DNA of 64,000 nt from an uncultured Poribacteria bacterium (GCA_951828385.1 OX639973.1:434001-498000); one strand, 5' to 3'. Positions 1 through 9,225 are shown, counted from the first letter of the stretch. Made by a program: numbers and translations. Notes: generated by a model not told the origin, from the letters alone.

Positions 1-453
1 GACACGGCAAGCGTCGGCAAAATGCTGTCGGGGCGGAAGTTTGTAAAGCATCGCTTGGGTTGTGGTTACGACGATGCTCCGTTCTCGCTGTAGCAGCCCT
101 TGGAGACAGCGCATCCGGTCTGCGACAGTGTTTTTAGGCGGCGCGATCCCGTCAAAAATTTTGCGGTGCCAACTGGGGAAGAAATTAATACCGGACTGTG
201 GGGCAGTGGTGGGTGTTGTTTGTAAAGCGGGGTACGCTCGGTATGTACAGATTTCCTCCATCACCTGTTCGGCTTCACGATGTGAGGGCAGCACAATTAG
301 GAAGGATTTCTTCGGAAACTCGTCAATTAGCGTTGCGAGGAGATAGGCAGTCGATGCGTTTGCCAATCCTCTCAGCCAAGGGAGTTTCTTGCCGTCTTTG
401 AGGCGCGCCACCAACGTTTGGTAATTTTCTGTTTCACGTAAAAGTTCTATCAC
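1..453 (-). CDS. mfd: Transcription-repair coupling factor Mfd, N-terminal part (cut by window edge)
   Basis: The reverse strand is open for 151 codons from a GTG at 453 to the window edge, and the gene continues beyond position 1. The translation contains PWLRGLANASTAYLLATL, then a Rossmann-like strand SFLIVLPSHREAEQVMEEI, and further on FFPSWHRKIF and SIVVTTTQAML. This is the layout of the UvrB-homology module at the Mfd N-terminus, which binds UvrA and couples stalled RNA polymerase to excision repair. The helicase motifs would lie outside the window. I chose GTG because AAGGA sits 7 nt upstream at 461-465; the frame stays open further upstream but without another good ribosome site. It follows the DUF3108 gene by about 60 nt on the same strand. 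UvrB itself is less likely because the FFPSW/APP region fits Mfd better. Confidence 0.75.
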   Translation of the reverse strand, partial: MIELLRETENYQTLVARLKDGKKLPWLRGLANASTAYLLATLIDEFPKKSFLIVLPSHREAEQVMEEICTYRAYPALQTTPTTAPQSGINFFPSWHRKIFDGIAPPKNTVADRMRCLQGLLQRERSIVVTTTQAMLYKLPPRQHFADACRV

Positions 454-514
454 TTCTATTTCCTTGACAAGCCACCAGCGGTTTTGCGGCTCCAAAACGT
501 TTGTTATGTAAGTT

Positions 515-1285
515 CTAATTTGCTATTTCAATGTCGGTTAAAGTGGCTTTTATCGCACCTATTTTGCTCTTTGTCTCAATTTTGACAGGTAACCGTCGTT
601 CATCATCAGTAATCCAGAAGCGGCCGCCTTCTGAGGTTCGTAACACAATTGTTCTAACATTGCCTAATTTTTTATTTTTAACGAACTCTCTGCGTTCAAC
701 GGTGAGTGTCGCTTTCAGAACCTTTCCTTTAACGAGCAGCGGGAAGAAATAGGTTTCACCGAGCACAAATTGCTTAGACCGTAGGAAGTAGATAAGCGAG
801 AGTTCATCTTGTGTGCCGGGCGGTATTTCGAGTACTTTTGCCTCACGTTTTTCCGGTACTTTTGGTTTTGGACGCGAGACCTTTTCATATTCCGCTTTAC
901 CGTCACGGAAATTAATTTTGACAACCGCTTGATATTTTCGGTCCTGCACATAATTCTGAAAGCGGACCGGCGAAAGTGTTGTCGGATTAAAGTGCGTTTC
1001 CTGCTCGCTTCGGAATTTATAGAACCTGAAAAGTGCCCGAGTTTTCATTTCAGATTGGATACGATAAACATCTGCACCATTAACGACTTGTTCTTCAACA
1101 ATCCAGTCTGTCCGTTTGCCAGCGGGCAATTTTTTCAAACTAATATTGTATGTTAATTTTTCACCGACTTGAAGGGGGCTCGGGACAATGTCCTCGGCAT
1201 CAACAAGAAACAGAGAATCATCGCTTAAGGCGATGTTCCCGATGAAGAGCAGCGCAAAGATTATTAGGTATTTTGCATAACGCAC
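515..1285 (-). CDS. DUF3108 family exported protein
   Basis: This 256-residue protein begins with a signal peptide (MRYAKYLIIFALLFIGNIALS) and continues as a beta-rich domain with VGEKLTYNISL near residue 42 and LPVKIETKSKIGAIKATL near the C-terminus. These segments match DUF3108, a family of periplasmic or outer-envelope proteins of unknown function in Gram-negative bacteria. It starts about 50 nt after the DUF5683 gene and is followed by mfd, so the four genes from 2816 down to the window edge probably form one transcript. No catalytic motif is visible. The family assignment is from remembered sequence character and would be settled by a Pfam search. Confidence 0.72.
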   Translation of the reverse strand: MRYAKYLIIFALLFIGNIALSDDSLFLVDAEDIVPSPLQVGEKLTYNISLKKLPAGKRTDWIVEEQVVNGADVYRIQSEMKTRALFRFYKFRSEQETHFNPTTLSPVRFQNYVQDRKYQAVVKINFRDGKAEYEKVSRPKPKVPEKREAKVLEIPPGTQDELSLIYFLRSKQFVLGETYFFPLLVKGKVLKATLTVERREFVKNKKLGNVRTIVLRTSEGGRFWITDDERRLPVKIETKSKIGAIKATLTDIEIAN

Positions 1286-1336
1286 GCTTTTGTCCTCGCA
1301 ATAGGTGTGTTGAGATAAAAGTCTTCTGCGGCGATT

Positions 1337-2002
1337 TTAGAATCTATGGGTAAAAACCAGAGATTGAAGACCACTCCCTGTTTGTTGCACCTGCAGCGAA
1401 AATCTTCGATTATTATAGGCTTCAGCGGTTTTCGGTGCATCAAGGATATTCCAGATATGGATGCCGATGCCTGTTGCGAGGAAAATACCGCTGAAAAATG
1501 CATGATTTTTCATGCGCGTACGCCCTTGGTCATACGTTAAGAATTCACCCGTTCGGACATCTTGGAATCCGGTCTCAAAGACCCCTTGTTCGTTATAATG
1601 CAGGGCGCGAGCGATGTTATACCCAGCAAGTGCGAAAGTGCTTAACTCAACAGTTAGGAACAACGTCGCTTTAGTATAATTACCGGCATAAGCCTGTCCC
1701 AATCCGGGCATAAAAGTTGATAACCGCTTTGCTTTTTGGAGGTCAAGTTCAGGGTAGTACCGCTCTGGATGCGACCGAAATAGTGCGTAATTCGGTTCCG
1801 TCTCAGGTTCATCCACATAACTCGGAACAAACGGTAAAGGTCTTTGGCTGGCGGTGTCGGATTTCGTATTCGCAGCGGTATCGGTTTCATCCGTTGCTGT
1901 TTGAGCGTTGACGTCACCAAACCCAATGCTGAGAAAGAGCATAAACGCCAAAAGTATGTAAAATAGAGGTGGTATTTGCACCACCTCTCTATCCTTTTTC
2001 AT
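1337..2002 (-). CDS. DUF5683 family membrane-associated protein
   Basis: This 221-residue protein has an N-terminal hydrophobic segment (PPLFYILLAFMLFLSIGFG) followed by a polar, threonine-rich linker. A conserved core then reads KAKRLSTFMPGLGQAYAGNY, typical of DUF5683/TM2-like proteins, in which the PGLGQxY turn separates membrane helices. Two more hydrophobic stretches follow (TLFLTVELSTFALAGYNIA and FFSGIFLATGIGIHIWNIL). The function of the family is unknown. It lies 17 nt after the FN3 lipoprotein gene and about 50 nt before the DUF3108 gene, all on the minus strand, which suggests a cell-envelope operon. Confidence 0.7.
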   Translation of the reverse strand: MKKDREVVQIPPLFYILLAFMLFLSIGFGDVNAQTATDETDTAANTKSDTASQRPLPFVPSYVDEPETEPNYALFRSHPERYYPELDLQKAKRLSTFMPGLGQAYAGNYTKATLFLTVELSTFALAGYNIARALHYNEQGVFETGFQDVRTGEFLTYDQGRTRMKNHAFFSGIFLATGIGIHIWNILDAPKTAEAYNNRRFSLQVQQTGSGLQSLVFTHRF

Positions 2003-2018
2003 GAAGTTTCACTCCTTA

Positions 2019-2816
2019 TCAAGGACGTTTGAGAGAGGGTGCCAATTGTACGTTTCCTGGATCGGTCTGGTATGCCCAATCGAAAACGACTGCATCCTCA
2101 TAAAGTTCACGCACGTGAATCTTTGCGAAGTTATTATCTGGCGTATTGATGGCATAGACGTGCCCCTCAATGAGTTCAACAAATAGCTCTACATATCCTT
2201 CTTTCGGCACTATATCTACGGCATCAAGGTTCTCGTGGTACCCCAAGTCTTGCATGAACGTTTCATTGTCAGAGTAGAGGTAAGTCGCATTGCGTTCAGC
2301 ATCGAACGCAAAATAGATATCCGTTGCCGGGGTGTCCCATGAAAGACTCCCTTTTTCGGGTCGCGAGAAATCGAAACCGCTTCTTTCGGGGAAAATATTA
2401 TAATCATCAAGCGTAATATTTCGTCCTTCTGGACGCGGCGTATCCCAAGCGTCTTCGGGACTGAGTTCGCTTTCATTTTCGTGAATGTCATAAGCGGAAA
2501 CAGCGTAGAAGTAGGTTTCTCCGTTTCGGACAGTTTTGTCTACATAACGGGTTGTGTTTTCTGATACGTCTGCGAGACTATCAAAATTGGTGCCGTCTTG
2601 TCCGCGCCACACCTCATAACCTGCTAAGTCATATTCACCGTTCGGGTACCACTCAATGATAACCTGTTCGTCGCCTGTGATAGTCCTGACTCCGCGTGGC
2701 ACAGCGGGGGGCTCATTATCTCTATCGTCCTCAGTATCAATATAACATCCACTGATACCACCAAACATCAGTGCGACTAATAGCAGTGTGAGAATCTCGT
2801 TGATTTTGGTTAACAT
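2019..2816 (-). CDS. FN3-domain lipoprotein
   Basis: I place the start at ATG 2816 because GGAGG lies 10 nt upstream and because translation from there gives a good lipoprotein signal (MLTKINEILTLLLVALMFGG followed by ISGC); a longer frame to 2891 lacks this. After the lipid-anchored Cys comes an acidic linker and one fibronectin type III domain (PPAVPRGVRTITGDEQVIIE to YFYAVSAYDIHENESELSP). The remaining 130 residues are beta-rich and unrecognised. The protein is probably tethered at the outer envelope and binds a partner or carbohydrate. It is the first gene of the minus-strand group ending in mfd. Confidence 0.72.
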   Translation of the reverse strand: MLTKINEILTLLLVALMFGGISGCYIDTEDDRDNEPPAVPRGVRTITGDEQVIIEWYPNGEYDLAGYEVWRGQDGTNFDSLADVSENTTRYVDKTVRNGETYFYAVSAYDIHENESELSPEDAWDTPRPEGRNITLDDYNIFPERSGFDFSRPEKGSLSWDTPATDIYFAFDAERNATYLYSDNETFMQDLGYHENLDAVDIVPKEGYVELFVELIEGHVYAINTPDNNFAKIHVRELYEDAVVFDWAYQTDPGNVQLAPSLKRP

Positions 2817-2976
2817 GTATCTATATCCTCCAGAGTTTATGTTTAAACCCTGTAACGGATATACTCCTAAATAGGTTGACAGGTTCTTCATTAAATATTA
2901 TCACAAAAGCCTTGAGAATGCAAGACAAAATTTTTTAGAGGCAGTCAGCGGTCAGAATTCGGTTGTAAGAATTAGT

Positions 2977-3025
2977 ACCGTAGGTTGGGTTGAAGGGTGT
3001 TGAAAAGGTTTTTTCTGACCTACGA
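2977..3025. repeat. Solo end of a GTAGGTTGGGTTGAAC-type element
   Basis: The stretch beginning CCGTAGGTTGGGTTGAAGGG matches the left end of the two longer copies at 8816 and 30056. The rest of the element is missing, so this is a partial or solo copy just upstream of the sixA promoter. Confidence 0.5.
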
Positions 3026-3036
3026 AATATCTGTAA

Positions 3037-3065
3037 TTGACACCCCGACTTGGTTGTGATACGAT
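3037..3065 (+). promoter_or_regulatory. Sigma70-type promoter for sixA
   Basis: TTGACA at 3037-3042 and TACGAT at 3060-3065 are separated by 17 nt. The predicted transcript starts about 25 nt upstream of the AGGAG ribosome site and the sixA ATG. Confidence 0.6.
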
Positions 3066-3095
3066 GTAAGAAAAAGATAAGGAGCAACAGCAACA

Positions 3096-3593
3096 ATGAA
3101 AACCCTTCTCATCATGCGACACGCAAAATCCAGCTGGAATTATCCAGAACTCTCTGACTACGATCGTCCGCTCAATGCACGCGGGAAGCGAGACGCGCCA
3201 CGCATGGGTAAACACTTGCGTCAAGAAGGATTAATCCCGGATCGGATTCTCACTTCATCGGCAAAACGGGCGCGAAAGACAGCGAGTAAAGTGGCAAAAG
3301 CGTGTGGTTACACAGGAAAAGTGAAAAAGTTAGATGCGCTTTATGATACTGTTCCGGGGGTCTACTTTGAGGTATTACAAGCACTGCCGGACAAATATCA
3401 ACGCGTCATGGTATTTGGACACAACCCAACGATGGAGCAACTCGTGAATTACCTGACGGAACGAATAGAACGGATGCCGACAGCGGCCCTGGCACACATT
3501 GAACTCCCGATTCAACATTGGAACGCACTCGATTTATATACAAAAGGAACATTGGTCAATTTATGGACTCCCAAAACGCTTTTTTCCGATTGA
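3096..3593 (+). CDS. sixA: SixA-type phosphohistidine phosphatase
   Basis: This 165-residue protein is a single histidine-phosphatase domain. It opens with the catalytic LLIMRHAKSSW (RHA in place of the common RHG, as in SixA), continues with LTSSAKRARKTA, and has the second catalytic histidine in VMVFGHNPTMEQL. SixA-like enzymes remove phosphate from histidines of phosphotransfer proteins; the substrate here is unknown. AAGGAG lies 10 nt upstream of the ATG. The reading frame overlaps the next gene by about 30 nt, so the two are likely co-transcribed. Confidence 0.85.
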   Translation: MKTLLIMRHAKSSWNYPELSDYDRPLNARGKRDAPRMGKHLRQEGLIPDRILTSSAKRARKTASKVAKACGYTGKVKKLDALYDTVPGVYFEVLQALPDKYQRVMVFGHNPTMEQLVNYLTERIERMPTAALAHIELPIQHWNALDLYTKGTLVNLWTPKTLFSD

Positions 3594-4954
3594 ACAACTT
3601 GTCTATCCTGCTTTTGGGCCTGCTTTTGGGTGCTTGCGTCCTCTTCAGAACGGCATCTGCTGAAATTCCGGTCGCGACGGCTATAGACGGACAATTTCTC
3701 CCGTGGGTTGTGGACGATGGTGAGGGAGGTGTTGTCGTTATGTGGGAGGATTACCGTACTGGAAAGGATTGGGATGTCTATGCACAGCGCGTTGATGCTA
3801 CAGGGAAAACGCGTTGGGAACAGAATGGTGTGGCGATATGCACGGCAGATAGAAATCAACGTCGGTTACGGATGATTCGACACGACAGACACGCCATTGT
3901 TGTATGGAACGACAGACGCGACAGAAGCAACTGGGATATCTATGCCCAAGCGATTAATCTCAATGGCGAGATTCTCTGGCAAACAGATGGTATTCCGATC
4001 TGTATAAATACAGCAGACCAGTCAACACAAGCAATTATGAGCGATGGCGAAGGGGGTGCTATCTGCGTCTGGGAAGATGAACGCCGGAGTTCTGAATTTC
4101 AAGACCTCTATATCCAACGGATCACTGCTGCAGGCGAACCGATGTGGGCACCTAACGGCATCCCTGTTTTTCCATCGGAATCTCTACAGAGCGATCCGAT
4201 TCTCGTCGCTGATGGTATCGGTGGGTTCTATGTGATTTGGTGGGACGTTATCGGTTATGACGCGTGGCATATCATGGCCTATCGGCTGAGTTTAGATGCG
4301 AAGCCGTTGTGGGATGCTCCGATCCTTGTTTCTCCGATGGCGGGCATGCAAGGTGAACCGCGTGTGATTCCCGATGGTGAAGGTGGCATTATTGTGCTGT
4401 GGCAGGTGTATGAAAATTTTATCAACGACCAACTCTATGCGCAGCGGGTTTCTTCTGACGGTCGGAAATTGTGGCAGGAGACAGGCGTACCTATCTGTAC
4501 GACCGAAGGTATCCAGAAGCACGCCTCGGTCGTCGGTGATGGGAGTGGGGGCTTCATCACTGTCTGGAGAGATGAACGCGATATCTATTCCGATCTGTAT
4601 ATACAGCACGTCCGTGCGGATGGCACACCCGTTTGGGAGCAAGAAGGTATTCCGCTTTGCACCGCAGGTGGTCATCAGGACAAACCGTCTATTGTAATGA
4701 CTGAGGAGGGGCAATTTTTTGTGGCGTGGCTGGATTACCGAGAAGATTTCGGTGAGGAGAGCCGCGACGCTATCTATGGGCAGTTGATTGATTTAGAAGG
4801 TAAACTGTTGTGGGATAAGGACGGCGTGGCTATCTCTACGAGCCAAGGGGAACACTATCCCCCGTTTGTGGTATCTGTTGAAAATGGAAAATGGATGGTC
4901 GTTTGGAGCAACACGCAAGAAGACAATGGCGATATTTATCTTGAGCGGTTTTAG
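3563..4954 (+). CDS. Secreted repeat protein, probable beta-propeller
   Basis: I start at ATG 3563, inside the end of sixA, because this gives a signal peptide (LLLGLLLGACVLFRTASA). The mature part consists of repeats of about 45-50 residues of the form DGEGGxxVxWxDxR followed by DIYAQRVxxxGxxxWxxxGxxIC, for example DGEGGVVVMWEDYRTGKDWD and DGEGGAICVWEDERRSSEF. About eight units fill the protein, consistent with a beta-propeller. No catalytic residues are evident. A role in binding or surface display is inference. The frame from 3518 is also open but would lack the signal peptide at its N-terminus. Confidence 0.72.
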   Translation: MDSQNAFFRLNNLSILLLGLLLGACVLFRTASAEIPVATAIDGQFLPWVVDDGEGGVVVMWEDYRTGKDWDVYAQRVDATGKTRWEQNGVAICTADRNQRRLRMIRHDRHAIVVWNDRRDRSNWDIYAQAINLNGEILWQTDGIPICINTADQSTQAIMSDGEGGAICVWEDERRSSEFQDLYIQRITAAGEPMWAPNGIPVFPSESLQSDPILVADGIGGFYVIWWDVIGYDAWHIMAYRLSLDAKPLWDAPILVSPMAGMQGEPRVIPDGEGGIIVLWQVYENFINDQLYAQRVSSDGRKLWQETGVPICTTEGIQKHASVVGDGSGGFITVWRDERDIYSDLYIQHVRADGTPVWEQEGIPLCTAGGHQDKPSIVMTEEGQFFVAWLDYREDFGEESRDAIYGQLIDLEGKLLWDKDGVAISTSQGEHYPPFVVSVENGKWMVVWSNTQEDNGDIYLERF

Positions 4955-4983
4955 GTAATTGCCTTCTTCAGCATAAAGAGAAT

Positions 4984-5005
4984 GGCGAGGCACAGGGACC
5001 TCGCC
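4984..5005. terminator. Hairpin between convergent genes
   Basis: GGCGAGG at 4984-4990 pairs with CCTCGCC at 4999-5005 around an 8-nt loop. It lies between the converging genes ending at 4954 and 5018 and could terminate transcription from both sides; it may equally be one of the REP hairpins of this genome. Confidence 0.5.
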
Positions 5006-5017
5006 TATCGGAAATAA

Positions 5018-8000
5018 TTACTTTTGCAGTTTCAAATCGCCCCATTTCGTTGTGAGCTTACCGACTGCGGATACATATCCTCTCATCCGAACGGTTGCCA
5101 ACTGCTTGCGATCCCCGGCGTGCGAAATATCCTCTATCTGGTAGTAATAGACGACATTCGGTTTAGCAGTGGTGTCTGTCCATGTGTAGGTGTGGCGTTC
5201 ACTTGTTGTGCCTGCGCCTTGAATTAGTTGAGGGTTGACGATCTTGAATTCGCCGTCCTTTGTTTCACTGCGTAGGATGTTGAATCCCGCATTGTCTAAC
5301 TCTGATTCGGTAATCCACTTGATGCTAACGCCTGCATCGGTGAGTTCGGCTCGGAAACGGGATAGCGAGACCGGCAACGCGCCACCACTTTCAATACCGG
5401 GAGCCCCGATGTCGTCTGGGTGCCCATAATAGGTAGTCGTACTGGTAGCCAGATTCGTGTTTACAGCAGAAATCCAGCCAGATGCATCAGTCCCAAGGCG
5501 AGGCACCCCATGGTCGTGGATGCGAATCATTGAGGCCCGTGTCTCTTCCTCTGTAAGACTTTTTGGTAGGAACCAAGCTGGCTTATCGTCAGTGTTTGTT
5601 TTGCCATCAAGATTTCCGACCTCGTCTCTCGTTTCCCCTGCTGCATTACTCAGTTTCAGATAGAAACCTTCTTCACTTAGCACCATATCCTGAAGATTCG
5701 GATGTTGATTGCTAAGGTTGTAAATCTGTTCGTTCTGAAAATGATTTGAAGCCCGGTCTTGTTTTGAGATGATCAAGAGTGTTTCCTGCGGTTCAACAGT
5801 TCCGTCTTTAAAGGTGAGTGTGGCATTAATGCGTCCCTTAAAGTTCGTTGAGCGTCGGTTTTGAATCTCTAATGTCCATCCCTTTAGATTTACAGGGTGT
5901 GTATCCGAGCGATTATAAAGTTCTATCCACTGTGGTAGACTTCCTCCCTTTGAAGCAACCATAATTTCACTTATGGCGATTTTATCACTATCATCAATAG
6001 GTTGTTGCGAGAGGAACGGTGTAATTTCCCACAGTCGAACCTTATTGTCATTGCTGCCACTGACAAGTCTCATGCCATCAAGACTGAAGACCATAGCCGT
6101 CACGCTCACATCTCTGGTGAGCGTTTTTTTCTCTTGACCTGTGCGTGGATCCCATAATCGGATGGTTCTGTCCCAACTGCCACTCGCAAGGGTTTGACTG
6201 TCGGGACTAAACGCAACTGATGTAACGGTATCTCCATGTTCTGTGATAGATCTTATGTGTCGTCCTGTTTTTGCATCCCACAACCGGATGGTATTGTCTC
6301 CTCCACCACTTCCACTTACGAGTATTGTTCCATCGGGGCTAAACGCAACGGCATTAACCCAACCGGCTTGTTCGGTGAGAGTGCTTTGAAGTAGTCCAGT
6401 GCGTGGATCCCACAACTGGATGGCACCTTCCCTACTACCACTTGCGAGTGTTAACCCATTAGGACTGAAGGCTATTGACCTGATTCTCGTTCTCCCAGTG
6501 AGAGTCCTTTCAAGTTGTCTGGTTCTTACGTTCCACAACCGAATCGTTCGGTCTGCACTCGCACTTGCGAGGGTTTCTCCGTCAGGAGAGAACAAGACAG
6601 ACTCAATTCCGTCAGAATGTGCCTTGATCCTTCCAATAAGTTCTCCGGTACGGACGTTCCATAATAAAATCGTTTTGTCCCAACCGGCACTTGCGAGCGT
6701 TTCTCCATCCGGACTGAATGTAACACTCATTATATTTTCTGTATGCCCTATAAGGGTAGTTTCGAGTTGTTGGGTGCGTAGATTCCACAATCGGATGGTT
6801 TTATCCCAACTGGCACTTGCGAGCGTTTGCCCATCCGGACTGAACGCAACAGACCAAACAACCTTCGTGTGTCCTTCAAAAATCGTCCGGAGTGGACCGG
6901 TTGCTACCTCCGTGGCCTTCGATGGCAACTCTATCTCTGTTAGGAGATGTTCCAGAACACCAATTCCTTTTTCCTGATATTCATCCTCAATGCTAAGCTG
7001 CCTAGCATCGGTCAGCCACTTCTGAACTTCTGCTGCCTTGAAGGTCTTAACGGCTTGTCGCGGCAAAGAAGATACGCTTCCTGCAACCAAAAGTATATCA
7101 ACGATATTCACAATCCTATCTTTGTTAATATCTGCTGGATTCGCCCCACGGTGTCCGTAACGTGAGGCAATCGGTGTCAAATCCGAGAGGTCCACAATAC
7201 CATCCGTGTTAACATCTAAGGTGTCTTGGCTTGGAGGTCCTCCGATAAGTACCCGTCCTACTTGTTCTTCAGCACGAAACACAGCAATGTCTTTACCAGT
7301 GTGATCTTGGATGAGCCAGACAGCACCAACCCAGGTAGAGAAATGCCAATTGTTGCGGGAATCAATACGCTGACGGAAGTTTCTCCTACCATCAGCGTCG
7401 AAAAAATAGAGCGAAATCTCTGTGCCTGTAAGGTTCACAAAGATAAGATCTGTCTCTGTCCGATGACGGTTCTCTCTTGCGGCTGAATTCAGCAGGCGAG
7501 GCAGCTCGCTCGGATCGTGCAATTTTAAGTTCGCCCACTTGCCGTCGCCATCGCTATCTGGATCCTCCAGTTGTCTCTCAAGTTCTAATAACCTTACCGG
7601 TCGTTGATATCTGGGTGCTTCCTGTGGATCGAACCCTTGGAGGTGCGGGAGATGTGTCCGAGTCGCGGGTGGCGTGTATCGCCAATCGCCATCGCCAAAA
7701 ACTTCAGTCATCAATTCCGCAAGGCGCGGATCATATTTTCTCAACGCTGACCGCGTCGGAGCAACATTCCAGTTTGGATCAGCGTCATCAAACCAAGAGT
7801 CGACTCCTTCTGCCCAATACTCCACCGTGTTTGTGCCAGCATAGCGATTCTGATACAACCCCTCCGATATTGCCATATTATAGAGTCCTTTCACTCGATT
7901 ATTAAACGTTGGATCAATCCCACTGAATCCCCAGTCCTGGAACAGATGACCAAAATTATGAATCGGTGAGGCGGATTTACCAATTAGACTTTCTTCGGCT

Positions 8001-8455
8001 TTACTCGTTATTGGACAACCTTTACAATGTACAGCACGATGACTTACATCCCAAAAAAAACTAAGACGACCCGTGTTGCTTTCTGGCATATCAGAGGTAT
8101 GTTTGTTATGAGGAACTATGACAAAGCGTACCGTGCGCTCTGCCATTATCTTTAGAACATCTGGACGATGCCCAATCATCTGATAGATGATCCATGCGAC
8201 TTCCTTTAGGGCGTAAGGACTTACCTCTGCTGATGCCAACACTGGGAATCCTCTAACATTGATCCATTGTTGATAATAGGGATCTAATTGAAAAAAGTCC
8301 TGGACAACCGCTGGAGGCGGAACAGGTTCAGGGATGTTAGTCGCATCAAACGGGACGTTGGCAAAAGGCACCTGCTGGGCAAAGCCATTAGCGGAAAATA
8401 TAAGCAACGTCACAAGAATGAGAAGCGTGAGTATGGACGATAGTATTTTTTTCAT
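5018..8455 (-). CDS. Secreted multidomain protein: zincin-like, dockerin-like, seven WD40 repeats, lamin-tail domain
   Basis: The 1145-residue protein starts with a signal peptide (MKKILSSILTLLILVTLLIF). Residues of roughly 30-290 resemble a zinc metallopeptidase fold, with SPIHNFGHLFQDWG where HExxH is expected and NTVEYWAEGVDSWFDD further on; the glutamate of HExxH is replaced by Asn. Next come two dockerin-type calcium loops (DVNTDGIVDLSDL and DINKDRIVNIVDIL), then seven WD40 repeats (each xxxSPDGxxLASxSxDxTIRLWN), enough for a complete propeller. A lamin-tail-like domain follows (ISEIMVASKGGSLPQWIELY), and then an FN3-like segment. The C-terminus reads GKLTTKWGDLKLQK, similar to the end of the LamG protein at 13261. 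GGAG precedes the ATG. The function is unknown; export and a scaffolding role are inferred from the domains. Confidence 0.8.
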   Translation of the reverse strand: MKKILSSILTLLILVTLLIFSANGFAQQVPFANVPFDATNIPEPVPPPAVVQDFFQLDPYYQQWINVRGFPVLASAEVSPYALKEVAWIIYQMIGHRPDVLKIMAERTVRFVIVPHNKHTSDMPESNTGRLSFFWDVSHRAVHCKGCPITSKAEESLIGKSASPIHNFGHLFQDWGFSGIDPTFNNRVKGLYNMAISEGLYQNRYAGTNTVEYWAEGVDSWFDDADPNWNVAPTRSALRKYDPRLAELMTEVFGDGDWRYTPPATRTHLPHLQGFDPQEAPRYQRPVRLLELERQLEDPDSDGDGKWANLKLHDPSELPRLLNSAARENRHRTETDLIFVNLTGTEISLYFFDADGRRNFRQRIDSRNNWHFSTWVGAVWLIQDHTGKDIAVFRAEEQVGRVLIGGPPSQDTLDVNTDGIVDLSDLTPIASRYGHRGANPADINKDRIVNIVDILLVAGSVSSLPRQAVKTFKAAEVQKWLTDARQLSIEDEYQEKGIGVLEHLLTEIELPSKATEVATGPLRTIFEGHTKVVWSVAFSPDGQTLASASWDKTIRLWNLRTQQLETTLIGHTENIMSVTFSPDGETLASAGWDKTILLWNVRTGELIGRIKAHSDGIESVLFSPDGETLASASADRTIRLWNVRTRQLERTLTGRTRIRSIAFSPNGLTLASGSREGAIQLWDPRTGLLQSTLTEQAGWVNAVAFSPDGTILVSGSGGGDNTIRLWDAKTGRHIRSITEHGDTVTSVAFSPDSQTLASGSWDRTIRLWDPRTGQEKKTLTRDVSVTAMVFSLDGMRLVSGSNDNKVRLWEITPFLSQQPIDDSDKIAISEIMVASKGGSLPQWIELYNRSDTHPVNLKGWTLEIQNRRSTNFKGRINATLTFKDGTVEPQETLLIISKQDRASNHFQNEQIYNLSNQHPNLQDMVLSEEGFYLKLSNAAGETRDEVGNLDGKTNTDDKPAWFLPKSLTEEETRASMIRIHDHGVPRLGTDASGWISAVNTNLATSTTTYYGHPDDIGAPGIESGGALPVSLSRFRAELTDAGVSIKWITESELDNAGFNILRSETKDGEFKIVNPQLIQGAGTTSERHTYTWTDTTAKPNVVYYYQIEDISHAGDRKQLATVRMRGYVSAVGKLTTKWGDLKLQK

Positions 8456-8815
8456 GCATATTTCTCCTTTTTGGGAAGTTAATTTTAGGTTATGTTTAGA
8501 CTTTATCGTAAAGTCCGCAATTATTTCGACATTAAGGAAGGCGGGGATTGAATCCTCGCCAGCAGAGGTGAGGGTTCCCTTATCCCTAAAACCTTGTTCG
8601 TAGCAACTTGGGTTAGGTATAATCAGTCATTTTTTTTATATTTAAATTAGAAAATTGTAAAACCTATATATAACTAATATTGTATGGTATTTTTTAGGGA
8701 AAAACAAATAAATTTAATAAAATTACGTGAGTTTGATAATTAAATGTCGGTTGGGGAATAAAACACACCATAGGTGTCAATTTAGTAGACTTTCAGTGGC
8801 TTCCTCTTGAAGTCT
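8456..8815. other. AT-rich intergenic stretch without recognised genes
   Basis: Upstream of the WD40 gene I see no convincing coding frame. The segment from about 8620 to 8760 is strongly AT-rich and probably holds the promoter of the WD40 gene, but no single promoter stands out. Confidence 0.4.
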
Positions 8816-9065
8816 GGTAGGTTGGGTTGAACGGTGTTGAGGAGTTGGATATTGATATGTGCCAAACACACTTGAAAGTCAATGTCCTGCCATATCCATT
8901 CAAAAACGGAGTGAAACCCAACTTTACGCTGTCAGCATCACGGAATCTTCAAAGCCAAAGCGTTGGGTTTCTCTCGGTTTTCTGTTTGGCGTGCCCTCTC
9001 TGGTGCGGATTGAGCCTTGTGTTAGTTTTCAGCGTTTTGGTGGAATCCGTTCAACCCAACCTACC
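8816..9065. mobile_element. MITE-like element, copy A (about 250 bp)
   Basis: The left end reads GGTAGGTTGGGTTGAACGG and the right end CCGTTCAACCCAACCTACC, so the ends are inverted repeats of about 19 bp. An internal inverted pair (GTGAAACCCAACTTTA and GTTGGGTTTCTCTCGGTTTT) lies between them. A second copy at 30056-30291 has the same ends and internal pair with different filler. No transposase is encoded, so mobilisation would be in trans. Confidence 0.7.
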
Positions 9066-9192
9066 GGCTGACAACGTAATTTTTCTCTGGGGACACGGGG
9101 TCTTCGGTTCCAAACGTTCTCATTGCTTTTCCTCATCGGTGGGAGTAATATGACATTATAGTAAAACCTATAGTTAATTGGGCACTCTCAAA

Positions 9193-9225
9193 CAGTCTGA
9201 ATACCTATAACAGGTATTCAGACTG
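9193..9225. repeat. Perfect 14-bp stem palindrome
   Basis: CAGTCTGAATACCT pairs exactly with AGGTATTCAGACTG across a 5-nt loop. It is directly followed by a GTAG-footed REP hairpin (CACAGGCTAACAGCCTATG then CTAC). It may serve as a terminator or a paired REP; no U-tract is obvious. Confidence 0.5.

Noticed and set aside
62-401. Plus-strand frames at the left edge
   Set aside because: The opposite strand reads continuously as the Mfd N-terminus with a good start, so the plus frames are shadows.
8827-9153. A 108-codon plus-strand frame
   Set aside because: It lies inside the MITE-like copy A; both the inverted ends and the lack of a ribosome site speak against a gene.
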